Assembly: GCA_014728185.1 (NCBI GenBank)
Contig: WJMB01000149.1
Coordinates: 1 to 7,402 of the forward strand
Direction of reading: 5' to 3'
Origin: Candidatus Coatesiibacteriota bacterium
GTDB lineage: Bacteria; RBG-13-66-14
DNA length: 7,402 nt
Under the pieces are notes generated by a model. The model made no database searches. It was not told the DNA's origin and saw only the letters and a program-made list of their open reading frames with translations. Both the position numbers and the translations under genes were made by a program. Of this stretch, positions 1-6,609 are shown piece by piece. Position 1 is the first letter of the stretch. Each line of letters opens with the position of its first letter.

Positions 1-375
1 CTCGGTGGGCATGCCGTACTGGTCGTAGCCCTGCATCTCGCCGTAGGAGAGGTAGCGTCCGGCCAGGGCGACCCCACCGGCCTCGCCGCCGGAGATAGGC
101 AACCCGAAAGCGCCGAACTCGAAGCTGGTTTCGACCAGGTGTTCGTCGTGGGTGAAGCTGACCTCGTAGCGACGCAGATTAGCCAGGGCGGCCGGGTTGA
201 GCACGGCGGCTTCGACACCGTGGGCGTCGGCGGCGTAGGCCTCGCCCATGGCCAGAGCCCGGGCGCCAACGCCGAGACGCAGGAAGGGCAGGGCGGCGGT
301 GCCGGCATCCTCCTCGGCGGCGTGGGAGGCAAGGACCAGCGGGAGCAAAAACAGCAGCAACGCGAGACGGCGCAT
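1..375 (-). CDS. PorV/PorQ-family (UPF0164) outer-membrane protein, N-terminal part
   Basis: Partial gene: 125 codons are present and the C-terminus lies beyond the left edge, so there is no stop in the window. The ATG at 375..373 follows an AGGGG five bases upstream. The product opens with a signal peptide (MRR, then a leucine-rich core, then a likely SHA/A cleavage near residue 20). The mature start has the family signature: about residues 25-45 read GTAALPFLRLGVGARALAMG, followed by EAYAA, a small gap and NPAALA near residues 60-65. This pattern is typical of PorV/PorQ-like proteins, predicted outer-membrane beta-barrels in the FCB group that in some species serve type IX secretion. The segment after it (SFEFGAFGLPI, GGVALAGRYLSYGEM) looks like alternating barrel strands. 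A direct role in secretion cannot be claimed from this fragment. It sits 74 bases downstream of the Yip1-like gene on the same strand but has its own candidate promoter. Confidence 0.8.
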   Translation of the reverse strand, partial: MRRLALLLFLLPLVLASHAAEEDAGTAALPFLRLGVGARALAMGEAYAADAHGVEAAVLNPAALANLRRYEVSFTHDEHLVETSFEFGAFGLPISGGEAGGVALAGRYLSYGEMQGYDQYGMPTE

Positions 376-406
376 GTCATCCCCTTGTTGTTAACTCGAC
401 CCACCT

Positions 407-435
407 AGTGTAGTACATTTTTCGTCCGCCGTGAA
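407..435 (-). promoter_or_regulatory. Candidate sigma70-type promoter for the PorV/PorQ-family gene
   Basis: On the minus strand, TTCACG (435..430) and TACACT (412..407) are separated by 17 bases. Each matches four of six consensus positions. The predicted start of transcription is near 400, about 25 bases before the ATG at 375. It lies in the 74-base gap after the Yip1-like gene, in which I see no intrinsic terminator. Confidence 0.5.
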
Positions 436-449
436 TAGGCGAACGAGAA

Positions 450-1199
450 TCATCCGCCCCAGATCTCGCTCAGGCGGTCGCCGGCCAGGGCAAAAACCAC
501 CAGCAGGCGCAGCAGCAGCGGGATCACCGCCACCAGTACGGCGCGGGGTATCGACAAACCGTAGGCCCGACGGGCTCCAACACCGACGAAGACCAGGGCC
601 ATGATTACCGCGATGGGCAGGCCGAAAACGGGTACGGGATAGAAGATGTAGGAGGCGGTGGCGTAGGAGACCAGGCGCAGCGAGTCCTGGAAGCCGATCT
701 CGCGGTCGTAGAAGCGCAGCAGGGCGAAGCAGACCGCGGCGTCGGCCAGGACGACGACAAGGAGTCCGGCCAGGTTGACCGGAACCAGCCAGAGCGAGGT
801 CAGCCAGACCCGGCGGGCGGCCTCGTCGGTACCGGCGGGCCCGATGAGGTAGTTGACGAGGGTCGCCACGGCGGCGGCGAGCAGCAGCACCCCGGCGGCG
901 TGGAGATAGGCCCGCCAGCCCCCGCGGCCCCGGGGCAGCGCGGCGTAGAATGATCCCGGCGCGCCGACGATTCCGCCGATGACGCCGAAGAAGGTCGCCG
1001 GTCCGGGCCGGCGCTCCCAGCGGTGGGCGGGGCCTTCGTCGGCCCGGCTCCGCGCGCAGCGGGCGCAGAGGCCGTCGTGTCCGGCCTCGCGGCACTCGGC
1101 GCAGAGAAAATCGCCGCAGTGGCGGCAGCCGACGACGGCTTCGCGCTCGGGGTGATGGACGCAGTTGCCTTGGATCCGCGGCTGTTTCTCGACGGCGAT
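450..1199 (-). CDS. B-box-type zinc-binding domain fused to a Yip1-like membrane domain; apparent ATC start
   Basis: The stop is TGA at 452..450. Reading back in frame, the protein extends to an in-frame TAG at 1205..1203, giving 249 residues from ATC at 1199. The N-terminus carries C13-x2-H16, C25-x2-C28, C33-x2-C36 and C45-x2-C48, with HPER and CGDFLC between. This is the cysteine spacing of bacterial B-box/zinc-ribbon domains that precede membrane domains. A basic linker follows, then hydrophobic segments at about residues 104-120, 133-161, 176-209 (probably two) and 220-240, resembling Yip1-family domains. The likely location is the inner membrane with the zinc module in the cytoplasm; the function is unknown. 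No ATG, GTG or TTG occurs in frame before GTG at 890, which would remove the whole zinc module. The Shine-Dalgarno at 1210..1206 points to ATC instead. The gene call is firm; the start is an inference and may reflect a base error. Confidence 0.75.
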   Translation of the reverse strand: MAVEKQPRIQGNCVHHPEREAVVGCRHCGDFLCAECREAGHDGLCARCARSRADEGPAHRWERRPGPATFFGVIGGIVGAPGSFYAALPRGRGGWRAYLHAAGVLLLAAAVATLVNYLIGPAGTDEAARRVWLTSLWLVPVNLAGLLVVVLADAAVCFALLRFYDREIGFQDSLRLVSYATASYIFYPVPVFGLPIAVIMALVFVGVGARRAYGLSIPRAVLVAVIPLLLRLLVVFALAGDRLSEIWGG

Positions 1200-1205
1200 G
1201 GTCTA

Positions 1206-1210
1206 CCTCC
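1206..1210 (-). promoter_or_regulatory. Shine-Dalgarno GGAGG placing an unusual ATC start
   Basis: GGAGG at 1210..1206 is followed by six bases (TAGACC, which includes the in-frame stop TAG) and then ATC at 1199..1197. The spacing is ideal for initiation at ATC, and the residues that follow lead straight into the zinc-binding motif. If base 1197 were C rather than G on the plus strand, this would be an ordinary ATG. A TATAAA lies upstream on the minus strand near 1234, but I find no convincing -35 box for it. Confidence 0.55.
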
Positions 1211-1690
1211 GGCGGGTGTATGGAACAGTTTATAAATTGAACGTAGAAGGTCCCGATCGGTTGTCGTATACCCGGGGGAATGTCTACAGGCTTAGGGATT
1301 ATCTCTCATTTGTTGGACCGACACTTCTCGCTACTAGATTGTCATTCTACGCTTTATGGCTCAAATAGCTGCCATTATCATACTGCCGATTTGTGGTAAA
1401 AATCGACTTGCGTTTAGTGCCACTGGAATCCGGAGGCTGTTGGTCCCGCTCAAGGGTCGGTGAAGCTGTGAGTGAATGATTACTTATTGCAATGGATTGC
1501 TTGAGTGAACACCTGTAGCAGCTGGTAGTCTTCAAGAGTTTACACCGCGCTTCGTGCATTCAACAAGGCCCCCTGCTCGATGCAACTCTCTTTGATTGCA
1601 AATGTTGGACCCTTTTCTTGTGATGCTCCCTAACGCAATCTTCACGCACCCTTCAAGGTGCGTCTTCCCTTCATCTTTCCATCCGGCCCC
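1211..1690. other. Lower-GC spacer without a supported gene
   Basis: This gap of nearly 500 bases separates the end of ino1 from the Yip1-like gene. Its base composition differs from its surroundings: line 1261-1320 has 29 G+C of 60, against 38 of 60 in a sample line of gap (4861-4920). The only open frame of note (1347-1559, minus, 70 residues) has no recognisable domain and no good ribosome binding site. I see a short palindrome CCGATCGG at 1253-1260 and a hairpin at 1644-1663, but no RNA gene, no gene remnant I can name, and no clear copy of the repeats at the right end. Confidence 0.5.
1644..1663. repeat. Short inverted repeat (7-bp stem, 6-base loop)
   Basis: ACGCACC (1644-1650) and GGTGCGT (1657-1663) pair perfectly around CTTCAA. 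On the plus strand a pyrimidine-rich run follows (CTTCCCTTCATCTTTCC), loosely like a terminator, but no plus-strand gene ends here. On the minus strand it lies beyond the ino1 terminator and is followed by purines. The role is unclear. Confidence 0.35.
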
Positions 1691-1704
1691 CTCAGGGCGA
1701 TCTT

Positions 1705-1730
1705 GAGAAAAAGGGGACCCCCGGGTCCCC
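1705..1730 (-). terminator. Intrinsic terminator of ino1
   Basis: On the minus strand, a 7-bp GC-only stem apart from one A-T pair (GGGGACC 1730..1724 with GGTCCCC 1719..1713) closes a four-base loop and runs directly into TTTTTCTC (1712..1705). It starts 28 bases after the ino1 stop. This is a classical Rho-independent terminator and suggests ino1 is the last gene of its transcript. Confidence 0.85.
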
Positions 1731-1758
1731 CGCGCAAGCGACGACGAGTTCGGCAGGC

Positions 1759-2841
1759 TTACTTGCCGTAGCGGGCGATGAAGTCTTCGACCATCTCCCG
1801 GGCCACGTCGTCGGGGAACTGACGCGGCGGGGATTTCTTGAAATAGGCCGAGGGTCCCTCGAGCACGCCGCTGAGGCCGTTGTCGAGGCCCAGGCGCAAA
1901 CAGCGGATGGCGTCGATGACCACGCCGGCGGAGTTGGGAGAGTCCCAGACCTCGAGCTTGAGTTCCAGATTGAGCGGCACCCCGCCGAAGGCCTCGCCCT
2001 CGAGGCGGATGTGCGCCCACTTGCGATCCTCGAGCCAGGGGATGTAGTCGCTGGGACCGATGTGGATGCACTCGGCGCCGGGGGGGCGGTGGAGATTGCT
2101 GGTCACCGAGCCGGTCTTGGAGATACGCTTGGACTCCAGGCGCTCGCGCTCGAGCATGTTGAGGAAGTCGGTGTTGCCGCCGACGTTGAGCTGGCTGGTG
2201 CGCTTGACGCAGACGCCGCGATCCTCGAAGAGCTTCGCCAGCACCCGATGGACGATGGTGGCGCCGACCTGGCTCTTGACGTCGTCGCCGATCAGGGGCA
2301 GGCCGCGCTCCCTGAAGCGCTCACGCCACTCCGGGTGGCAGGCGATGAAGACGGGGATGCAGTTGATCACGCCGACGCCGGCCTCGAGAGCGGCCTCGAC
2401 GTAATGGGCGGTGGCCTTCTCGCTGCCCACGGGCAGGTAGTTTATCAGGACCTCGGCGCCGGAGTCGCGCAGGACCTGGACGGTGTCGGCGGGCTCGCCC
2501 TCGGCCAGGGGGAACTCCTCGGCCAGATACTTGCCGATGCCGTCGAGGACGGGACCCTGCCGCACGGTGACACCGAGAGGTGAAAGCTCCTCGGCGAAGC
2601 GGTAGGTGTTGTTGGGCGCCTGGTCGATGGCCCGGGCCAGATCGAGACCGACCTTGCGAGCGTTGACGTCGAAGGCGGCCACGAAACGGATGTCGCGGAT
2701 GTGGTACCCGCCGAGGTTGGCGTGCATCAGGCCCGGTATCTCTTCTTTCTCCGAGGCCTCGGCGTAATAGTGGACACCCTGGACCAGCGAACTGGCGCAG
2801 TTGCCCACCCCAACAATGGCGACCTTGATCTCGCCGGACAT
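1759..2841 (-). CDS. ino1: Inositol-3-phosphate synthase (myo-inositol-1-phosphate synthase)
   Basis: This enzyme converts glucose-6-phosphate to inositol-phosphate through an NAD-dependent oxidation, aldol-type cyclisation and reduction in the cytoplasm. The product is 360 residues, close to the short actinobacterial/archaeal form. Visible motifs are the Rossmann loop VGVGNCASS (10-18), PGLMH (36-40), NYLPVGSE (134-141), IGDDVKSQVGAT (184-195), SQLNVGGNTDFLNM (216-229) and the active-site lysine region SKRISKTGSVTSNL (237-250). The ATG at 2841 is preceded by AGGGGGG at nine bases. An upstream in-frame extension to 2886 begins about where transcription should start and adds no family residues, so I reject it. 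The gene has its own promoter at 2893-2921 and a strong terminator. The nearest upstream gene on the strand is a CDP-alcohol phosphatidyltransferase, which suggests, but does not prove, use of the product in an inositol lipid. Confidence 0.95.
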   Translation of the reverse strand: MSGEIKVAIVGVGNCASSLVQGVHYYAEASEKEEIPGLMHANLGGYHIRDIRFVAAFDVNARKVGLDLARAIDQAPNNTYRFAEELSPLGVTVRQGPVLDGIGKYLAEEFPLAEGEPADTVQVLRDSGAEVLINYLPVGSEKATAHYVEAALEAGVGVINCIPVFIACHPEWRERFRERGLPLIGDDVKSQVGATIVHRVLAKLFEDRGVCVKRTSQLNVGGNTDFLNMLERERLESKRISKTGSVTSNLHRPPGAECIHIGPSDYIPWLEDRKWAHIRLEGEAFGGVPLNLELKLEVWDSPNSAGVVIDAIRCLRLGLDNGLSGVLEGPSAYFKKSPPRQFPDDVAREMVEDFIARYGK

Positions 2842-2892
2842 GCGGTTGGACCCCCCTAGACGGGTTGGACTTTTACCGTGAAGCAAGACCCT

Positions 2893-2921
2893 ATTTTACG
2901 ACGAAACAGCGACGGGGGCAA
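2893..2921 (-). promoter_or_regulatory. Candidate sigma70-type promoter of ino1
   Basis: On the minus strand, TTGCCC (2921..2916, four of six) and TAAAAT (2898..2893, five of six) are exactly 17 bases apart. Predicted transcription starts near 2886, giving a leader of about 45 bases that contains the AGGGGGG ribosome site. A second pair further upstream (TTGTCA 3080..3075 and TATGAT 3054..3049) has a 20-base spacer and is less likely. Confidence 0.55.
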
Positions 2922-3103
2922 GCTCGACGCCCCGCTTTCCGGTTCACCGCCCGACGGGCCGTCGAGAAACCGTCGACAACGACGCCCACGCAGTCTGCAG
3001 CCATCGAATCGGCCCCGGACATGAAAATACGATGCACAACAATCGCAAATCATAGAGCAAACAGGTTCCCCGCGTGACAAGACGCTAACGCCGAAGCACG
3101 GTA

Positions 3104-3125
3104 CAAAACCCTCGAGCGGCAGGGT
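3104..3125 (-). terminator. Weak intrinsic-terminator candidate downstream of the large hairpin
   Basis: On the minus strand, ACCCT (3125..3121) pairs with AGGGT (3112..3108) around an eight-base loop, and TTTTG follows. The stem is only five pairs and the T run is short. It lies just past the large inverted repeat, where transcripts from the phosphatidyltransferase gene would arrive. Confidence 0.35.
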
Positions 3126-3194
3126 CTTCGGCGGCGGGACCTCGGCGGAGCTCTCTTGCCCCCCGACGCTCCCGGCGAAGTTGAACGGGAGGCG

Positions 3195-3211
3195 TCGGCA
3201 CGTTTCTTGCG
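3195..3211 (+). promoter_or_regulatory. Sigma54-like -24/-12 site, plus strand (left inner arm)
   Basis: GGCACG (3197-3202), four bases, then TTGC (3207-3210) gives GG and GC exactly ten bases apart, as in the sigma54 consensus YTGGCACG-N4-TTGCW. Deviations are C for T before GG and G instead of A/T after TTGC. It would fire into the hairpin loop (start near 3222) and onward antisense to the phosphatidyltransferase. It could be a by-product of the inverted repeat. Confidence 0.4.
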
Positions 3212-3252
3212 GAATAACGGCGGCATCCCGGAGTCAGGCGTCCCCGTCCTGC

Positions 3253-3269
3253 TGCAAGAAACGTGCCGA
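3253..3269 (-). promoter_or_regulatory. Sigma54-like -24/-12 site, minus strand (right inner arm)
   Basis: On the minus strand, GGCACG (3267..3262), TTTC, TTGC (3257..3254) and A (3253) match the sigma54 consensus except for C in place of T before GG. Spacing of the invariant GG and GC is exact. It would start transcription near 3242, heading toward ino1 about 400 bases away. No activator site is identified and no rpoN gene is in view, so this stays a candidate. Confidence 0.45.
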
Positions 3270-3343
3270 CGCCGGCCTTGCCCGGGAGCGCGCAAAACGG
3301 CTCCGCCGGGGTCCCGCCGCAGGTCCCGGCGCAGGCGCCGCGG

Positions 3344-3985
3344 CTAGTGGTCTTCCCCTGCGTCCCCCTCGTCGGGGGCGGCTTGACCGTCCCGTTGATT
3401 ATCCAGGCGGCCCAGGGCGTGAATGAAGCGGCGCAGCGTGGTGCCCAGAGCGCCCACGGCCAGGACGACCACGGCGATACGCAGGTAGGTGTAGCCGAAG
3501 AAGCAGCCCAGCACGAGGAGCACCAAACGCTCGGGGCGCTGCCAGAAACCGACGGCGCAGTCATCGACGTAATTCTCGGCCCGGGCCTTGATGTAGCTGA
3601 CGGCGCCGGAGAGCACCAGGGCGGCGGCGGCGGCCAGCAGATACCAGGTCTCACCGCGGAGGGCGAAGAGGTAGATCACCCCGACCATTACGGCGCCGTC
3701 GCTGAGGCGGTCGATAAGGCTGTCGGTGAGGGCTCCGGCCGGTCCGGACTTTTCACGCAGGCGGGCCACCTGGCCGTCGACCATGTCGAAGAAGCCGCTG
3801 AGCAACAGCAGCCAGGCTGTGGTGGTCAGCTCGCCCCGGGCGACGGTCCAGCCGGCGCCCAGACTGACCAGCAGGCCGCTGACGGTCAGCGTCGTCGGCT
3901 CGACGCGCAGGCGGGCCAGCACCCGGGCGGGTCCTTCGAGGACGTAGCGGGTAAAGACCCGCAGCCACTTGCGGAAGAAGAGCAT
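3344..3985 (-). CDS. CDP-alcohol phosphatidyltransferase (candidate phosphatidylinositol-phosphate or phosphatidylglycerophosphate synthase)
   Basis: This integral membrane enzyme transfers a phosphatidyl (or similar) group from a CDP-activated lipid to an alcohol. The product has 213 residues. The full family signature D-x2-DG-x2-AR-x8-G-x3-D-x3-D spans residues 67-92 (D67, D70, G71, A74, R75, G84, D88, D92), whose aspartates bind the metals and carry out catalysis. About five or six hydrophobic segments surround it, and a later SYIKARAE motif is followed by G-x4-RPERL. SYxKARAE with R-x-(E/D)-R occurs in inositol-phosphate-using and glycerophosphate-using members, so the acceptor is not settled. 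Nearby ino1 makes an inositol-phosphate acceptor attractive. The C-terminus is a hydrophilic acidic tail. The ATG at 3985 has a weak ribosome site. The gene lies 88 bases after gap on the same strand and may be cotranscribed with it; its stop abuts the large inverted repeat. Confidence 0.92.
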   Translation of the reverse strand: MLFFRKWLRVFTRYVLEGPARVLARLRVEPTTLTVSGLLVSLGAGWTVARGELTTTAWLLLLSGFFDMVDGQVARLREKSGPAGALTDSLIDRLSDGAVMVGVIYLFALRGETWYLLAAAAALVLSGAVSYIKARAENYVDDCAVGFWQRPERLVLLVLGCFFGYTYLRIAVVVLAVGALGTTLRRFIHALGRLDNQRDGQAAPDEGDAGEDH

Positions 3986-3995
3986 CGTTTGATAA

Positions 3996-4014
3996 GCCGC
4001 CGGGAACAGGCGGC
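3996..4014 (-). other. GC-rich hairpin just ahead of the phosphatidyltransferase start
   Basis: GCCGCC (4014..4009) pairs with GGCGGC (4001..3996) around a seven-base loop, ending ten bases before the ATG at 3985. No T tract follows, so it is not an intrinsic terminator. It could limit access to the weak ribosome site, but in sequence this GC-rich such a stem may be chance. Confidence 0.3.
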
Positions 4015-4073
4015 CCGGAGGCGGCCGCGATCGGCCCAGCTCCGGGCTGCCGGGAGTGCCTGACGGTCGGTCG

Positions 4074-5060
<987 letters not shown>

Positions 5061-5136
5061 GATCCCCCCGGGGTTGGATGGGGCTGGGGCGGGGCGATGT
5101 TCGCTAGATCGGGGACAACGGGGCGATGGTGCGGAG

Positions 5137-5904
5137 TCAAAGGGGGCTTTCATCCTCGGGCCGGTCGAGCAGGGCCTGGGCCCGGGCGTCCAGCCCGGCG
5201 CTGCGGTTGCGCAGGTCGAAGTGATAGGCGGCCAGTCTCTCAACGAGATCCAGGGCGCCCTCGACGACCTCGCGGCTCTGTCGGGCGCGTAGCACGGCGG
5301 GCCGATGCAGTCCGGCCAGCAGGCGGACCGACCCGGCGCCGAGGCTCCGGACGGCGTCCGGGGCGTGCTCGGGATGATAGGCGGCACCGGCGGCGATATC
5401 GATATCGACCGCACCCTCGACGGTTCCCCCGCAGACGGCGCAGCGTCCCAGCTCGGGCCAGAGACCGTGGTTGGCCAACAGTTGGCGCAGGTAGAACAGG
5501 CGGACCAGCCCGGCGTCCAAACCGCCCTCGAGCAGGCGCAGGGCGTCGAGCAGCAGGTGGTAGTCGGCGGCGGGGTTGTCGCCCTCGGCGCTGACCGCCA
5601 GGGCCGTCTCGAGCAGCCGCCCGGCGCTCAGGTAGCGCCGCCAGTCGGAACCGAGCTCCCGGGGAGCCCAGACGACCTGGGCCTCGGAGAGCACGGCCAG
5701 CTCACGCCCCTCGCGGACGTAGAGCAGGGCCTCGATACGTCGCAATGGAACGCTGCCGCCGGTCAAGCGACCTTTGGGCCGGCGCGCCCCCTTGGCCACG
5801 GCCCGGACGACACCCCGCCGGGGGGTGAGCAGGACGACGATCTTGCTCGTGTCGCCCAGCGGCCGGGCGGCCAGGACGATGGCCTCGGTCTTGACCAGCG
5901 GCAT
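5137..5904 (-). CDS. recO: DNA repair protein RecO
   Basis: RecO works with RecF and RecR to load RecA onto SSB-coated single-stranded gaps and can anneal complementary strands. The product is 255 residues, normal for the family. The N-terminal OB fold is clear (K5-TEAIVLAARPLGDTSKIVVLLT, then VRAVAKGARRPKGRLTGG to about residue 50, and a strand-rich segment to about 80). A helical C-terminal domain follows (SAGRLLETALAVS, LLDALRLLEGG, FYLRQLLANHGLWPELGRC). The zinc site is altered: the first pair C155-x2-C158 is present, but where the second CxxC is usually found there is H177-x2-H180 (YHPEH). The ATG at 5904 is the family's natural start, though no strong ribosome site precedes it. It lies 72 bases downstream of tRNA-Leu on the same strand with no T-rich terminator between, so readthrough from the tRNA promoter may supply its transcription. 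Confidence 0.94.
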   Translation of the reverse strand: MPLVKTEAIVLAARPLGDTSKIVVLLTPRRGVVRAVAKGARRPKGRLTGGSVPLRRIEALLYVREGRELAVLSEAQVVWAPRELGSDWRRYLSAGRLLETALAVSAEGDNPAADYHLLLDALRLLEGGLDAGLVRLFYLRQLLANHGLWPELGRCAVCGGTVEGAVDIDIAAGAAYHPEHAPDAVRSLGAGSVRLLAGLHRPAVLRARQSREVVEGALDLVERLAAYHFDLRNRSAGLDARAQALLDRPEDESPL

Positions 5905-5976
5905 TCCGCTAAGCCTGACTTCGCGGCGCCGCCGTCGGGGCCGACGCCCTGCAAGAGGTAGGCGAATGATGATAGC

Positions 5977-6063
5977 TGGTGCCGGGGAGGAGACTTGAAC
6001 TCCTATGGGGTTGCCCCCACATGGCCCTCAACCATGCGCGTCTGCCAGTTCCGCCACCCCGGC
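5977..6063 (-). tRNA. tRNA-Leu, anticodon GAG
   Basis: The cloverleaf is complete. The acceptor GCCGGGG (6063..6057) pairs with CCCCGGC (5987..5981), followed by discriminator A and an encoded CCA (5979..5977). The D arm has a 3-bp GCG/CGC stem with GG in the loop. The anticodon stem CATGG/CCATG encloses TTGAGGG, giving anticodon GAG at 6029..6027, which reads CUC and CUU. The long variable arm TGGGG-GCAA-CCCCA marks a class II tRNA, and the T arm is AGGAG-TTCAAGT-CTCCT. With the long variable arm and this anticodon, leucine is the only reasonable identity. A promoter sits directly upstream. Confidence 0.97.
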
Positions 6064-6108
6064 GGGAACGAACGCCGCGCCCCGACGGGACGCTGGCGAA
6101 CCGGCGGA

Positions 6109-6138
6109 AGTGTAACGCAGCGGGAGGGTTGAAGTCAA
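6109..6138 (-). promoter_or_regulatory. Sigma70-type promoter of tRNA-Leu (and possibly recO)
   Basis: On the minus strand, TTGACT (6138..6133, five of six) and TACACT (6114..6109, four of six) are 18 bases apart. Transcription should begin near 6101, about 38 bases before the tRNA 5' end. The same -10 hexamer occurs in the promoter proposed for the PorV/PorQ-family gene. Confidence 0.7.
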
Positions 6139-6609
6139 GACCCGCAACGTTCGCCGACGGCCCGACCGCCCCCTTTCCCATCCCGAATGCGCTGGTAACG
6201 TCGCCGCCGGAGCGAGCTTACTGATAACTTATCTCATACACATACCGCGCCACGTCGTTATATAATGCGAGTTGTCGTATAGGCATCACACACCATCCCG
6301 GACCAGATAGTACCAACTCGGAACCCCGACCTATTCATTAAAGCGGCTGCTACGAGGCGATATCGAAGGGGATCGCATACCCTGTCCGGGCTGGCTTATG
6401 TTGTAACCTGCCGACAATCCACGTGCGCCGACCGATGCGCCCGCCACAAGCCAGCAGTCGAAAAGCGGCGTCTGCAAGGGGCCTGCTAGGTGGACAACCT
6501 ATCCTGCCCGGCAGCGCGCAATTACCGGCCACCAACAGAAATTCGATGTGTAAACCTGACTGCCCGCTAACTGCTGATAATTGAGCGATATTCAGTAACA
6601 CCCCGGTCC
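6139..6609. other. Spacer between the tRNA promoter and the VOC gene; holds the left direct-repeat copy
   Basis: No supported gene is present. The stretch becomes lower in GC from about 6220. A perfect TATAAT occurs at 6261-6266 on the plus strand with TACACA 18 bases upstream (6237-6242), a possible promoter pointing into the repeat copy at 6346-6533. The 83-residue minus-strand frame at 6350-6601 has no recognisable domain and lies mostly inside the repeat. Confidence 0.5.
6346..6533 (+). repeat. Diverged direct repeat, left copy
   Basis: Matches 7157-7350 in the same orientation with a nearly constant offset of 811-817 bases. The best blocks are 6368-6394 against 7183-7209 (23 of 27, all four differences transitions), 6434-6447 against 7250-7263 (12 of 14) and 6474-6508 against 7291-7325 (26 of 35, ungapped). 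Both copies can form AGGG/CCCT around GATCGYATA. I do not recognise the element. Confidence 0.8.

Larger units (their letters stand above)
3131..3320. repeat. Large nested inverted repeat (about 190 nt, long-hairpin or MITE-like element)
   Basis: This element almost entirely fills the space after the phosphatidyltransferase stop codon. Outer arms 3131-3151 and 3300-3320 pair over 21 positions with one G.T pair. Going inward, TTGC 3156-3159 pairs with GCAA 3292-3295, then CGCTCCCGG 3167-3175 pairs with CCGGGAGCG 3282-3290. AAG 3178-3180 then pairs with CTT 3277-3279, and finally a perfect 20-bp arm pairs 3191-3210 with 3254-3273 around a 43-base loop. The loop itself can pair ACGG 3217-3220 with CCGT 3244-3247. 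The symmetry is visible even in translation: both strands give peptides containing RRHVSC and KKRADA. Possible identities are a small non-autonomous mobile element (MITE), a dispersed intergenic hairpin, or a stable RNA fold in the 3' end of the upstream transcript. I see no clear target-site duplication. The structure itself is certain; its role is not known. Confidence 0.9.

Noticed and set aside
391..1095. Long arginine/proline-rich frame on the minus strand
   Set aside because: It is a GC-driven shadow of the B-box/Yip1 gene in another frame, with low-complexity content and no domain.
1347..1559. 70-residue minus-strand frame in the low-GC spacer
   Set aside because: No ribosome site, no recognisable domain, and an ordinary length for a chance frame in sequence of this composition.
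2842..2886. Fifteen-residue N-terminal extension of ino1 in the same open frame
   Set aside because: The extension begins at the predicted transcription start, lacks a ribosome site, and adds nothing typical of the family, whereas the ATG at 2841 has AGGGGGG in front and leads straight into the Rossmann strand.
3085..3654. 189-residue minus-strand frame crossing the phosphatidyltransferase end and the inverted repeat
   Set aside because: It overlaps the real gene in another frame and reads through the hairpin; no domain is visible.
5061..5414. In-frame extension of gap to 446 residues
   Set aside because: It runs antiparallel to nothing but overlaps recO on the same strand in another frame; GAPDH begins naturally at MYKVAINGFGRIGR with a GGGGGG ribosome site.
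5977..6063. tRNA-Leu as an integration site for the VOC-gene region
   Set aside because: The unusual region lies at the tRNA 5' side, whereas integrases normally use the 3' end; no duplicated tRNA 3' fragment or integrase is present.
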